DNA of 7,293 nucleotides. It comes from Bacteroidota bacterium (GTDB lineage Bacteria; Bacteroidota; Bacteroidia; Chitinophagales; Chitinophagaceae). The stretch is taken from NCBI GenBank assembly GCA_023386855.1, contig JAEWIW010000272.1, forward strand, positions 1 to 7,293, written 5' to 3'. This document shows positions 1-6,618 of the stretch, one piece after another. Every line of letters begins with the position of its first letter. Position 1 is the first letter of the stretch. The position numbers and the translations under genes were made by a program. The notes beneath the pieces were generated by a model. That model was not told where the DNA came from. It searched no databases and was given only the letters and a program-made list of their open reading frames with translations.

Positions 1-717
1 GTGGTGGGACTGATCAAGCCCGATGAAGGCCAGGTTTACCTCGACCAGGAAGAAATCACCAGGATGCCCATGTACAAAAGAGCACAGCTCGGTATTGGTT
101 ACCTTCCACAGGAAGCATCAGTATTCAGGAAGCTTAGCGTGGAAGATAATATCATGGCTGTACTGGAAATGACAAAATTAACCAGGGCCCAGCAAAAGGA
201 AAGGCTTGAGGCCTTGCTCGATGAATTCAGGCTGCATCATGTTCGCAAGAACAATGGTGATTCGCTCAGTGGTGGTGAAAGAAGAAGAACGGAGATTGCC
301 CGGGCACTTGCCGTGGATCCCAAATTCATATTGCTTGATGAACCTTTTGCCGGCGTTGACCCTATTGCCGTTGAAGATATTCAATCGGTTGTTGCCCGCT
401 TGAAATACCGTAATATCGGTATATTGATCACCGATCATAATGTAAATGAAACGCTGTCGATCTGTGATCGTGCTTATTTGTTGATTGAAGGAAAGATCTT
501 CAAACATGGCACAGCAGAGGAACTAGCCGAAGATGAACAGGTCAGAAGATTGTATCTTGGAAGGAATTTCGAATTAAAGCGGAAAGACTACCTGCACGAG
601 GAGGCATTGCTGGGAACATACAAGAACCAGCCCGATCCTCTTGCCGAAAGAAATGATGTAACCCTAAGAGATCGCCAGGATGATACTTTCACGGAACGCA
701 ATGACGCTTCCATGTAA
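1..717 (+). CDS. lptB: LPS export ABC transporter ATP-binding protein LptB, 5'-truncated by the window edge
   Basis: LptB is the cytoplasmic ATPase that powers the LptB2FG complex, which extracts lipopolysaccharide from the inner membrane and feeds it to the Lpt bridge. Counting from the first codon in view, I see the Q-loop segment [17 protein letters not shown] (31-47, Q36), the ABC signature LSGGE (89-93), Walker [13 protein letters not shown] (109-120, catalytic E114), and the H-loop in ITDHN (H146). The strings YLPQEAS, GGERRR and DEPFAGVDP are diagnostic of LptB rather than generic ABC ATPases. Walker A and the first strands are missing: compared with E. coli LptB (about 241 residues, from memory) roughly 48 N-terminal residues lie left of the window, so the GTG at base 1 is an internal codon. 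After the usual family end (YLGRNFEL, 185-192) there are about 46 extra, charged, low-complexity residues. The GH3-family gene follows 46 bp downstream on the same strand, so the two may be co-transcribed. Confidence 0.95.
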   Translation: MVGLIKPDEGQVYLDQEEITRMPMYKRAQLGIGYLPQEASVFRKLSVEDNIMAVLEMTKLTRAQQKERLEALLDEFRLHHVRKNNGDSLSGGERRRTEIARALAVDPKFILLDEPFAGVDPIAVEDIQSVVARLKYRNIGILITDHNVNETLSICDRAYLLIEGKIFKHGTAEELAEDEQVRRLYLGRNFELKRKDYLHEEALLGTYKNQPDPLAERNDVTLRDRQDDTFTERNDASM

Positions 718-763
718 CAGGCATCATTTTTTACAATGGTTTGATAAAAAATAACATCATCAA

Positions 764-2269
764 GTGAAAATCTTATCTCCGGCTATTTCTCAACTTGCCC
801 GAATGCGCTTATGGCGTATTGAAGGCTGGAAGGCCAATCCCCGCGATTCACAGCGCGAGATCCTCCAGGACCTTGTCACTTCCGCTCAATACACCGAGTT
901 CGGGAAGAAGTACAATTTCTCCAAACTTTTTTCAGTAAAGCAATTCAAGGAAACCGTTCCCATTCATGAATATGAGGACCTGAAACCCTATATACACCGG
1001 CTGATGGGGGGTGAGACCAACCTGTTGTGGAATACACCCGTTTCATGGTTTGCCAAAAGCAGTGGTACTACCAGCGAAAAAAGCAAGTTCATTCCAATTA
1101 CAGAAGAAAGCCTGCAGGATTGCCATTATAAAGCGGCAAAGGATGTGCTGACCTTCTATTATAATTTCAATCCTGATTCAGAATTGCTCACTGGTAAAGG
1201 ATTGGTGATCGGGGGAAGTCATACTATTTCACAGGTAAATGAAGAAGTGCAATACGGTGATCTTAGTGCAGTATTATTACAGAACACACCATTCTGGGGA
1301 AGTTGGATCCGTACGCCGGAGCTGAGCATTGCGTTGATGGATGAATGGGAAAGCAAGATTGAAAAGCTGGCAGAAAGCACGATAAAAGAAAATGTTACCT
1401 CCATCTCTGGTGTACCTACATGGACGCTGGTATTGTTCAGGAGGATACTGGAGATAACAGGCAAATCATGCATGGCCGAAGTATGGCCTTCGCTTGAACT
1501 CTATATGCATGGCGGTGTTTCTTTCACGCCTTATAAAGAACAGTTCCAGAAACTCATTGGCAAGGATATTCATTACATGGAGATCTATAATGCCAGTGAA
1601 GGGTTCTTTGCTGCAAGGGAAAGGCCTGGTGATGAAGGCATGCTGCTCTTTGTTGATCATGGCATCTTCATGGAGTTCATGCCCATTGAAGAATATGGAA
1701 AACCAAACCCGCAAACTGTTGGATTGAGTGATGTTGAACTGGATAAAAATTATGGGTTGGTGATCAGTACCAATGGCGGTCTATGGCGGTACCTGATCGG
1801 CGATACCATTCAATTCACTTCTCTCGACCCTTACAGGATCAGGGTAAGCGGAAGACTGAAACATTATATGAATGCTTTTGGTGAAGAAGTGATCGTGGAC
1901 AATACCGATAAAGCTATAACACAGGCTTCACAAGCTACGGGCGCTATAGTGAATGATTATACGGCCGCGCCTATATATTTCAGTGAAGGTTCAAATGGTG
2001 CGCATCAATGGCTGATTGAATTTGAAAAAGCTCCCGACAACCTTGAAGCATTCATAGATGAACTCGACAATGCACTAAAATCGCTTAATAGTGACTATGA
2101 AGCCAAGCGTCATAAGGATATTGCGCTAAGAAGGCCTGTGGTGCAACAACTGGAAACAGGTGTGTTTAATAAATGGCTTAAGAGCAAGGGTAAACTTGGC
2201 GGTCAGCATAAAGTGCCGAGGCTTAGCAATGAAAGAAAATACATTGATGAGATCCTCGCCCTTACCTGA
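764..2269 (+). CDS. GH3 auxin-responsive-promoter family protein (acyl-adenylating amidosynthetase-like enzyme)
   Basis: This 501-residue protein belongs to the GH3 branch of the ANL adenylate-forming superfamily. Plant members adenylate a carboxylic acid and transfer it to an amino acid; substrates of bacterial members are generally unknown, so only acyl activation can be inferred. The three nucleotide-binding motifs are visible: motif I SSGTTSEKSKFIPIT (99-113), motif II YMEIYNASEGFF (271-282) and motif III YLIGDTIQFT (343-352). A hinge-like VSGRLKHYMNAFGEEV (361-376) then leads into the smaller C-terminal domain, which ends with a Lys/Gly-rich WLKSKGKLGGQHKVPRL (471-487). No signal peptide or membrane segment is seen, so it should be cytoplasmic. 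The start is GTG at 764: an in-frame TAA at 752-754 leaves only this GTG or the ATG at 803, and the GTG keeps an N-terminal segment (SPAISQLARMR) that resembles relatives as I remember them. There is no clear Shine-Dalgarno; the leader is A/T-rich. It lies 46 bp after lptB and 60 bp before fabG. Family confidence is high; the substrate is unknown. Confidence 0.88.
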   Translation: MKILSPAISQLARMRLWRIEGWKANPRDSQREILQDLVTSAQYTEFGKKYNFSKLFSVKQFKETVPIHEYEDLKPYIHRLMGGETNLLWNTPVSWFAKSSGTTSEKSKFIPITEESLQDCHYKAAKDVLTFYYNFNPDSELLTGKGLVIGGSHTISQVNEEVQYGDLSAVLLQNTPFWGSWIRTPELSIALMDEWESKIEKLAESTIKENVTSISGVPTWTLVLFRRILEITGKSCMAEVWPSLELYMHGGVSFTPYKEQFQKLIGKDIHYMEIYNASEGFFAARERPGDEGMLLFVDHGIFMEFMPIEEYGKPNPQTVGLSDVELDKNYGLVISTNGGLWRYLIGDTIQFTSLDPYRIRVSGRLKHYMNAFGEEVIVDNTDKAITQASQATGAIVNDYTAAPIYFSEGSNGAHQWLIEFEKAPDNLEAFIDELDNALKSLNSDYEAKRHKDIALRRPVVQQLETGVFNKWLKSKGKLGGQHKVPRLSNERKYIDEILALT

Positions 2270-2278
2270 TGAATGCTG

Positions 2279-2310
2279 TTGACCGATTTATAAATTGCTT
2301 TCCTATCTTG
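2279..2310 (+). promoter_or_regulatory. candidate Bacteroidota-type promoter of fabG
   Basis: A TTG at 2279-2281 and TATCTTGC at 2304-2311 lie 22 bases apart in the 60-bp gap before fabG. They resemble the Bacteroidota primary-sigma -33 (TTG/TTTG) and -7 (TAnnTTTG) elements, with one T missing from the -7 box. The predicted transcript would have a leader of roughly 10-20 bases. The match is imperfect, and read-through from the GH3 gene is also possible. Confidence 0.4.
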
Positions 2311-2329
2311 CAGCATCAATATATTTTCT

Positions 2330-3085
2330 ATGAAATTACTTGAAAACAGGGTTGTTATTGTAACCGGCGCCGCACGTGGCATTGGCGAAGCCATCGCATT
2401 AAAGCTTGCGGAACATGGCGCGCATGTAGCTTTCACTTTTGTTAGCGACAGCAGTGCTGAAAAGGCAAAAGCACTGGAAGAAAAGATCATTGCAGGCGGA
2501 TCAAAAGCCAAAGCATTTCAAAGCAATGCGGGTGAGTATGCGCAGTGTGAATCACTGGTCAATGATGTGAGTAAAGAATTTGGAAACATTGATGTTTGCG
2601 TGAACAATGCAGGCATTTCGAAGGATAACCTTTTGTTGCGGATGACACCTGAACAGTGGGATGAAGTAATGGATGTTAACCTGAAGAGTGTGTTCAATAT
2701 GACCAAGCAGGTGATCAAGCCAATGATGAAGGCAAGAAAAGGATCGATCATCAATATGAGTTCTATAATCGGCATGCGTGGAAATGCAGGCCAGAGCAGT
2801 TATGCAGCAAGCAAGGCCGGTATTATTGGTTTTACCAAGTCGATGGCCCATGAGCTTGGCAGCAGGAACATACGGGTTAATGCCATTGCTCCCGGTTTTA
2901 TTGAAACCGATATGACCCATTACCTCAAAGAAGGAGAAGCGTCAAAATCATTCCTGGAAAAAATTCCATTAGGCCGTTTTGGTAAGGCAGAAGAGATTGC
3001 CGATACCACTTTATTCCTGGCCTCTGATCTTAGCTCTTATATTACCGGGCAGGTGATCAGTGCCTGCGGCGGATTGAATATTTAA
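2330..3085 (+). CDS. fabG: 3-oxoacyl-[acyl-carrier-protein] reductase FabG (SDR family)
   Basis: This 251-residue classical short-chain dehydrogenase should reduce 3-oxoacyl-ACP to (R)-3-hydroxyacyl-ACP with NADPH in type II fatty-acid elongation, in the cytoplasm. The Rossmann cofactor motif TGAARGIG is at 12-19, NNAG at 92-95 and the structural Asn at N117. The catalytic set is S145, Y158 and K162 (within SSYAASKAG), and the FabG-typical APGFIETDMT is at 187-196. The length matches FabG (about 245-250 residues), and the segment IIGMRGNAGQSSYAASKAG closely parallels E. coli FabG as I remember it. ATG at 2330 is preceded by AT-rich sequence rather than a Shine-Dalgarno. The gene ends just before a strong hairpin that isolates it from the converging paa genes. 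SDRs are easily over-assigned, so a paralogue acting on another 3-oxoacyl thioester is possible. No fabF, fabD or acpP is adjacent, which slightly weakens the assignment as the housekeeping copy. Confidence 0.85.
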   Translation: MKLLENRVVIVTGAARGIGEAIALKLAEHGAHVAFTFVSDSSAEKAKALEEKIIAGGSKAKAFQSNAGEYAQCESLVNDVSKEFGNIDVCVNNAGISKDNLLLRMTPEQWDEVMDVNLKSVFNMTKQVIKPMMKARKGSIINMSSIIGMRGNAGQSSYAASKAGIIGFTKSMAHELGSRNIRVNAIAPGFIETDMTHYLKEGEASKSFLEKIPLGRFGKAEEIADTTLFLASDLSSYITGQVISACGGLNI

Positions 3086-3089
3086 ATGA

Positions 3090-3127
3090 AGCGGGATGTA
3101 GAAGTATGATCACTTTTACATCCCGTT
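3090..3127. terminator. bidirectional terminator hairpin between convergent fabG and the enoyl-CoA hydratase gene
   Basis: Bases 3090-3105 pair with 3112-3127 to give a 16-bp stem with two G-T wobbles and a 6-base loop (3106-3111). The core CGGGATGTA/TACATCCCG is perfect. The hairpin fills the 46-bp gap between two stop codons facing each other. T-rich sequence follows on both strands: TTGTATTTATT on plus and TCATTTAAATATT on minus. Neither side has an uninterrupted U-tract, so it may act with moderate efficiency in both directions. Confidence 0.75.
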
Positions 3128-3131
3128 GTAT

Positions 3132-3899
3132 TTATTCGGCTTTTACTTTTCTGAATCTTTCAATGGCATTGCGGGTATATTGCCCCAGTACAAGCCTTCC
3201 GCTGATGGCAGCTCTTTCGATCAGCAGCTGGTCCCAGTTTTCTGTTCCTTTCCAAAACATTTTCTTCATCTCCGCCATTGCTTCAGGGTTTGAATGGGCA
3301 AGTGAATTGACGAGTCTTAAAATAGATTCATCCATTCCTTCTTCGGAGGTATGTGTTTCTGCATAAAGACCTTTTTTCTTTGCCCATTCTGCGTTTCTCC
3401 AAAGGTTGGCATCAATGGAAAGGTGTGAAAATGCTGCTGAACCAATTCTTCTTTCCACTGCCGGTCCTACTACAAAAGGACCGATGCCGATGGATAATTC
3501 ACTCAGGCGGATTTCGGCAGAATCCATGGCTATGGCATAATCCGCTGCGGCAGCGAGGCCTACGCCACCACCAACACAGCGGCCATGTATACGTGCAATC
3601 ACCAGCTTGGGAACTTTTCGCATGGCATTGATTACATGGGCAAAGCCACTGAAGAAATCAAGTCCCTGTTGGGCATTTTTTATATTCATCAATTCATCAA
3701 AACTGGCGCCCGCACAGAAGGCCGAATGACCTGCCGAACGAAGAATGATCACTGAAGTATCTTCATCATGTCCTGCACCGTGAATTTTCTGAGATAATTG
3801 CTCCAGTAAGGATGCAGGCAATGAATTACCCTGCGGATGGTAAAATTCAATAGTGGTAATTCCTTTATGCGTTTCACTCCTGACGTATCCCTGGTTCAT
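3132..3899 (-). CDS. enoyl-CoA hydratase/isomerase family protein (crotonase superfamily), downstream of paaZ
   Basis: This 255-residue soluble protein has the crotonase fold, which binds acyl-CoA and stabilises an enolate in an oxyanion hole. Visible motifs are the CoA/oxyanion segment AFCAGASFDEL (60-70) and the second oxyanion loop HGRCVGGGVGLAAAADYAIA (105-124). Of the two catalytic glutamates of classical enoyl-CoA hydratase, the second is present (E134 in LSELSIG), but the first position is Gly (G114 in GGGVGLA). That pattern occurs in some 3-methylglutaconyl-CoA hydratase-like and isomerase-like members (from memory), so the exact reaction cannot be read off. It starts 71 bp after the paaZ stop on the same strand, with no terminator-like hairpin noticed between them, which suggests co-transcription and a role in phenylacetyl-CoA catabolism (PaaF- or PaaG-like step). 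The alternative is a LiuC-like enzyme of leucine catabolism. The unit ends at the bidirectional hairpin 3090-3127. ATG at 3897-3899 fits the family N-terminus. Confidence 0.85.
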   Translation of the reverse strand: MNQGYVRSETHKGITTIEFYHPQGNSLPASLLEQLSQKIHGAGHDEDTSVIILRSAGHSAFCAGASFDELMNIKNAQQGLDFFSGFAHVINAMRKVPKLVIARIHGRCVGGGVGLAAAADYAIAMDSAEIRLSELSIGIGPFVVGPAVERRIGSAAFSHLSIDANLWRNAEWAKKKGLYAETHTSEEGMDESILRLVNSLAHSNPEAMAEMKKMFWKGTENWDQLLIERAAISGRLVLGQYTRNAIERFRKVKAE

Positions 3900-3970
3900 A
3901 TATTTTGTTTATGTGTTAAGCTTACTTATAAATTACTGCATTTAAATAATCTCTTCAATAACCTATTGCA

Positions 3971-6010
3971 TTATTTTTTTCTTACCATGGTCAGGATGGT
4001 GGCCACCGCAATTTTTTCGCCGGTATCATCCATCACTTCCACCAGCCATTTTACAATCCCACGTGGAATTTCCTCAGGAGTTTTTTGCTCCTGTTCTATC
4101 TTTTCCTTGCAGGTGAGTTTAACGCTGATGGTAGTGCCAGCATAAACCGGTTTTAAGAACCGGCATTCTTCCAATCCATAGTTCAGCATCACTGGTCCCT
4201 TCTTCGCATCCACGAACAGTCCTGCGGCCGCACTTAAAATAAAATAGCCGTGCGCTACGGGCTTTTCAAAGAGTGTTCCTTCCAGGGATGTATGATCGGT
4301 ATGAGCATAGAAATGATCCCAGCTGATATTGGCAAAATTTACGATATCCGCCTCGGTGATGGTTCTTTTATGGGTATGAAGGGTATCGCCGATCACCAGC
4401 TCTTCAAAATACTTCCGGAAAGGATGTTTTTCCTCTTCCCTGGTATTTGCTCCTGCATGATAAGTGCCTGTAATGGCCGTCAGTGTTGTAGGTGATCCCT
4501 GCACGGCCACTCTTTGCATGTAATGATACACGCCTCTTATGCCACCCATTTCTTCCCCGCCACCTGCCCTTCCGGGGCCACCATGTACCAGCATGGGCAG
4601 TGGTGATCCATGACCTGTACTTTCGGAAGATGAAGCTTCATTCAACACCAATATTCTTCCATGGTAAGTGCCTGCACCCATCACATATTCAGTGGCCAGG
4701 CGATCATTAGTAGTAACGATGGTGGATACAAGAGAACCCTTTCCTTTTTTTGCGAGGGCAATGGCTTCATCCATATCGCGGTATGGCATAATTGTGCTTA
4801 CTGGTCCAAAAGCTTCGATGGTATGCGGTTCTTCGTAATCGAAGGGATGTTCATTCATCAATAACATGGGACTCATGAAGGCCCCGGTATTATAATCAGC
4901 ATCCATGAGTTCAACCTTTTCCATTGATCCATATACCAGTTGACAGTTGGCAAGAAGCTTTTGCAGTTCATTACTCACTTCTTGCATTTGTTCCTTTCCA
5001 GCAAGCGCACCCATGCGTACTTTTTCATTCCTGGGATTGCCGATAACGGTCTGGGACAATGCTTTTGACAGCGACTGTGAAACTGCTTCCAGCCTGCTTT
5101 CCGGCACGAAGATCCTGCGAATGGCGGTGCATTTCTGACCGGCTTTCACGGTCATTTCTTTCCTTATTTCTTTTATGAACAGGTCCCATTCCTTCATACC
5201 CGGTTCAACATCTTTTCCCAGCACAATGCAATTGAGGGAATCGGACTCCAGGTTGAAAGGAACATTATGTTGAAGGATGTTGATATTGGATTTAAGTTTC
5301 AGACCGGTTGATGCAGATCCGGTAAAAGTGACCACATCCTGCGCCGTTACATGATCGAGCAATTCTCTTGCCGAACCGCAAACCAGTTGCAACGCGCCCT
5401 CGGGCAGGATACCGGATGCTATGATCTTTCTTGTTACCGCTTCGGTCAAAAAAGAAGTAACCGTTGCCGGCTTAACTACTGCGGGCACTCCTGCCAACAG
5501 GTTGACAGCGATCTTTTCAAGCATACCCCATACGGGGAAGTTGTAGGCATTGATATGGATGGCCGTTCCTTCCTTTGGGATAAGGATATGCTGACCAATA
5601 AAGCTTCCCTGTTTGCCCAGGATGCTGGCTTCCCCATCAGTGGTAAAAGGCTTGTCGGGAAATTTCCTTCTTAAGGAAGCATAGGAAAAAAGATTGCCGA
5701 TACCCCCTTCAATATCGATCCAGCTATCCGCCCTTGTAGCGCCGGTTCTATAACTCAGCGAATAAAATTCATCGAGATGTTCACGGAGGAACAGGGCCAG
5801 CTCTCTTAACATTCTTCCCCTTTCATGAAAGGTCATCCTGCGAAGCGAAGGATTGCCGATTTCCCTGGCATGATCCAGTATTTCTTTGAAATCAAGTCCT
5901 GCCGTTGATGCGGAAGCAATGGGTTCGCCGGTCACTGCATCATAGAGTATTTGCCCTTCTCCTTCACCGGTGACCCAGTTGCCCATAACATAATTTACAA
6001 GCTTATGCAT
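3971..6010 (-). CDS. paaZ: PaaZ: bifunctional oxepin-CoA hydrolase / 3-oxo-5,6-dehydrosuberyl-CoA semialdehyde dehydrogenase
   Basis: PaaZ opens the oxepin-CoA ring made from phenylacetyl-CoA and oxidises the resulting aldehyde with NADP+ before beta-oxidation. The 679-residue protein has an N-terminal aldehyde dehydrogenase domain (about 1-515) with TGATRADSW (89-97), FTGSASTG (229-236), catalytic base E255 (NLESDSLNC), nucleophile C294 (AGQKCTAIRR) and EAFGPV (399-404). The PaaZ-specific GHGSPLPMLVHGGPGRAGGG (466-485) links to a MaoC-like (R)-hydratase domain (about 527-679) with DIVNFANISWDHFYAHTD (555-572), where D565 and H570 form the expected dyad. It aligns along its whole length with E. 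coli PaaZ (681 residues, from memory). I chose ATG at 6008-6010; the frame also allows TTG at 6014-6016, adding two residues. The crotonase-family gene follows 71 bp downstream. Upstream is a divergent lipoprotein gene. One oddity is Trp564 where E. coli has Gly in the SGDHFYAH motif. No other paa genes are visible. Confidence 0.96.
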   Translation of the reverse strand: MHKLVNYVMGNWVTGEGEGQILYDAVTGEPIASASTAGLDFKEILDHAREIGNPSLRRMTFHERGRMLRELALFLREHLDEFYSLSYRTGATRADSWIDIEGGIGNLFSYASLRRKFPDKPFTTDGEASILGKQGSFIGQHILIPKEGTAIHINAYNFPVWGMLEKIAVNLLAGVPAVVKPATVTSFLTEAVTRKIIASGILPEGALQLVCGSARELLDHVTAQDVVTFTGSASTGLKLKSNINILQHNVPFNLESDSLNCIVLGKDVEPGMKEWDLFIKEIRKEMTVKAGQKCTAIRRIFVPESRLEAVSQSLSKALSQTVIGNPRNEKVRMGALAGKEQMQEVSNELQKLLANCQLVYGSMEKVELMDADYNTGAFMSPMLLMNEHPFDYEEPHTIEAFGPVSTIMPYRDMDEAIALAKKGKGSLVSTIVTTNDRLATEYVMGAGTYHGRILVLNEASSSESTGHGSPLPMLVHGGPGRAGGGEEMGGIRGVYHYMQRVAVQGSPTTLTAITGTYHAGANTREEEKHPFRKYFEELVIGDTLHTHKRTITEADIVNFANISWDHFYAHTDHTSLEGTLFEKPVAHGYFILSAAAGLFVDAKKGPVMLNYGLEECRFLKPVYAGTTISVKLTCKEKIEQEQKTPEEIPRGIVKWLVEVMDDTGEKIAVATILTMVRKK

Positions 6011-6074
6011 ATGCAATCGTTTTCGGATTTAATATAGTGAATGATTTGAGATAACGGTGAATTGATGCAGTGAT

Positions 6075-6082
6075 TAACTTTA
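6075..6082 (+). promoter_or_regulatory. candidate -7 element of the lipoprotein gene
   Basis: TAACTTTA differs from the Bacteroidota -7 consensus TAnnTTTG only at the last base and lies 3 bases before the ATG at 6086. A transcript starting at the usual distance would be nearly leaderless. No well-spaced -33 element is seen; a TTTG at 6045-6048 is 26 bases away, longer than usual. The shared 75-bp interval with paaZ should also hold the paaZ promoter, but I see no good match on the minus strand. Confidence 0.3.
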
Positions 6083-6085
6083 GGT

Positions 6086-6553
6086 ATGAATACAATTATA
6101 CCGGCCCTTGCAGGGCTATTGATCGTGATGATGACTTCCTGCAACCAGGACCCCGGAAAGGAAGAGCGGACCAATGGTTATACCAGGGAGCTCAAAACCC
6201 GCGAAGACAGCCTGTTTCATGATGTTATGGAGGGGCACGATCTTGGGATGGCCAAAATGGGAAAGCTGAACAGGTATATCAGGTATACAAGAACTGCTAT
6301 TGATTCATTGAATAAATTACCTAAGGGAAATCCTGAATTGACCGGGCGTTATTCTTCCATGTTGCAGGAATTTGTGCAGGCCGATGATGCTATGAGCGAC
6401 TGGATGGGTAATTTCAGGCTGGATACGCTAAAGGATAATAAGGAAGCACGTGAAGCCTACCTTCTTTCGGAAAAAATTAAGGTAGAAAAAGTACGCGATC
6501 TCATTCTGCATGCGGAGAAGACCGGGGATTCGGCTTATGCGAAAAAGCAATAA
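6086..6553 (+). CDS. small helical lipoprotein of unknown function (Bacteroidota 'viral A-type inclusion protein'-like)
   Basis: This 155-residue protein is probably membrane-anchored. It begins with a hydrophobic stretch (IIPALAGLLIVMM, 4-16) running into a lipobox MTSC with the candidate lipidated Cys at 19. The mature part is charged and predicted helical. It has a signature-like segment DSLFHDVMEGHDLGMAKMGK (41-60), a second helix around MLQEFVQADDAMSDWMGNF (92-110), and a third at LLSEKIKVEKVRDLILHAEK (126-145). I recall similar small Bacteroidota lipoproteins annotated loosely as 'viral A-type inclusion protein', a name without functional meaning. The start is firm: an in-frame TGA at 6071-6073 leaves no earlier start, so the signal peptide's n-region (MNT) carries no Lys or Arg, which is unusual. 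After the Cys the sequence NQDPGKEE is not a clear Lys-Asp-Asp-type surface-export signal, so periplasm-facing anchoring is more likely. It is divergent from paaZ and convergent with adk; neither neighbour suggests a role. Confidence 0.8.
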   Translation: MNTIIPALAGLLIVMMTSCNQDPGKEERTNGYTRELKTREDSLFHDVMEGHDLGMAKMGKLNRYIRYTRTAIDSLNKLPKGNPELTGRYSSMLQEFVQADDAMSDWMGNFRLDTLKDNKEAREAYLLSEKIKVEKVRDLILHAEKTGDSAYAKKQ

Positions 6554-6580
6554 GAGTGGATTCAGCTTTTCCGCCGAAGC

Positions 6581-6613
6581 AAAAAAATGGCCGGAAGGTT
6601 AATCTCCCGGCCA
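6581..6613 (-). terminator. intrinsic terminator of adk
   Basis: On the minus strand, 6 bases after the adk stop, the stem TGGCCGG/CCGGCCA (6607-6613 with 6588-6594; 7 bp, GC-rich, with possible further inner pairing) is followed directly by seven T residues (6587-6581). This is a canonical Rho-independent terminator. On the plus strand the same hairpin is followed only by AATATATT, so it is at best a weak terminator for the converging lipoprotein gene. Confidence 0.8.
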
Positions 6614-6618
6614 ATATA

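Noticed and set aside
178..507. 109-codon minus-strand open frame opposite lptB
   Set aside because: It is antisense to conserved ABC motifs, which explains the openness; no family resemblance or start context supports it.
2273..2316. Inverted repeat ATGCTG...CAGCAT flanking the candidate fabG promoter
   Set aside because: The arms are only 6 bp with 32 bases between them; this is expected by chance and too weak for a terminator or operator call.
2552..2920. 122-codon minus-strand open frame opposite fabG
   Set aside because: It lies wholly inside a well-supported SDR gene and its translation shows no recognisable domain; it is a shadow frame.
3900..3970. AT-rich 71-bp gap between paaZ and the hydratase gene as a possible internal promoter or small RNA
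   Set aside because: No good -33/-7 pair and no strong hairpin are seen; AT-richness alone is normal for intergenic DNA in this group.
6565..6580. Small stem GCTT...AAGC after the lipoprotein stop as its terminator
   Set aside because: The stem has only four Watson-Crick pairs and is followed by A residues, not T, on the plus strand.
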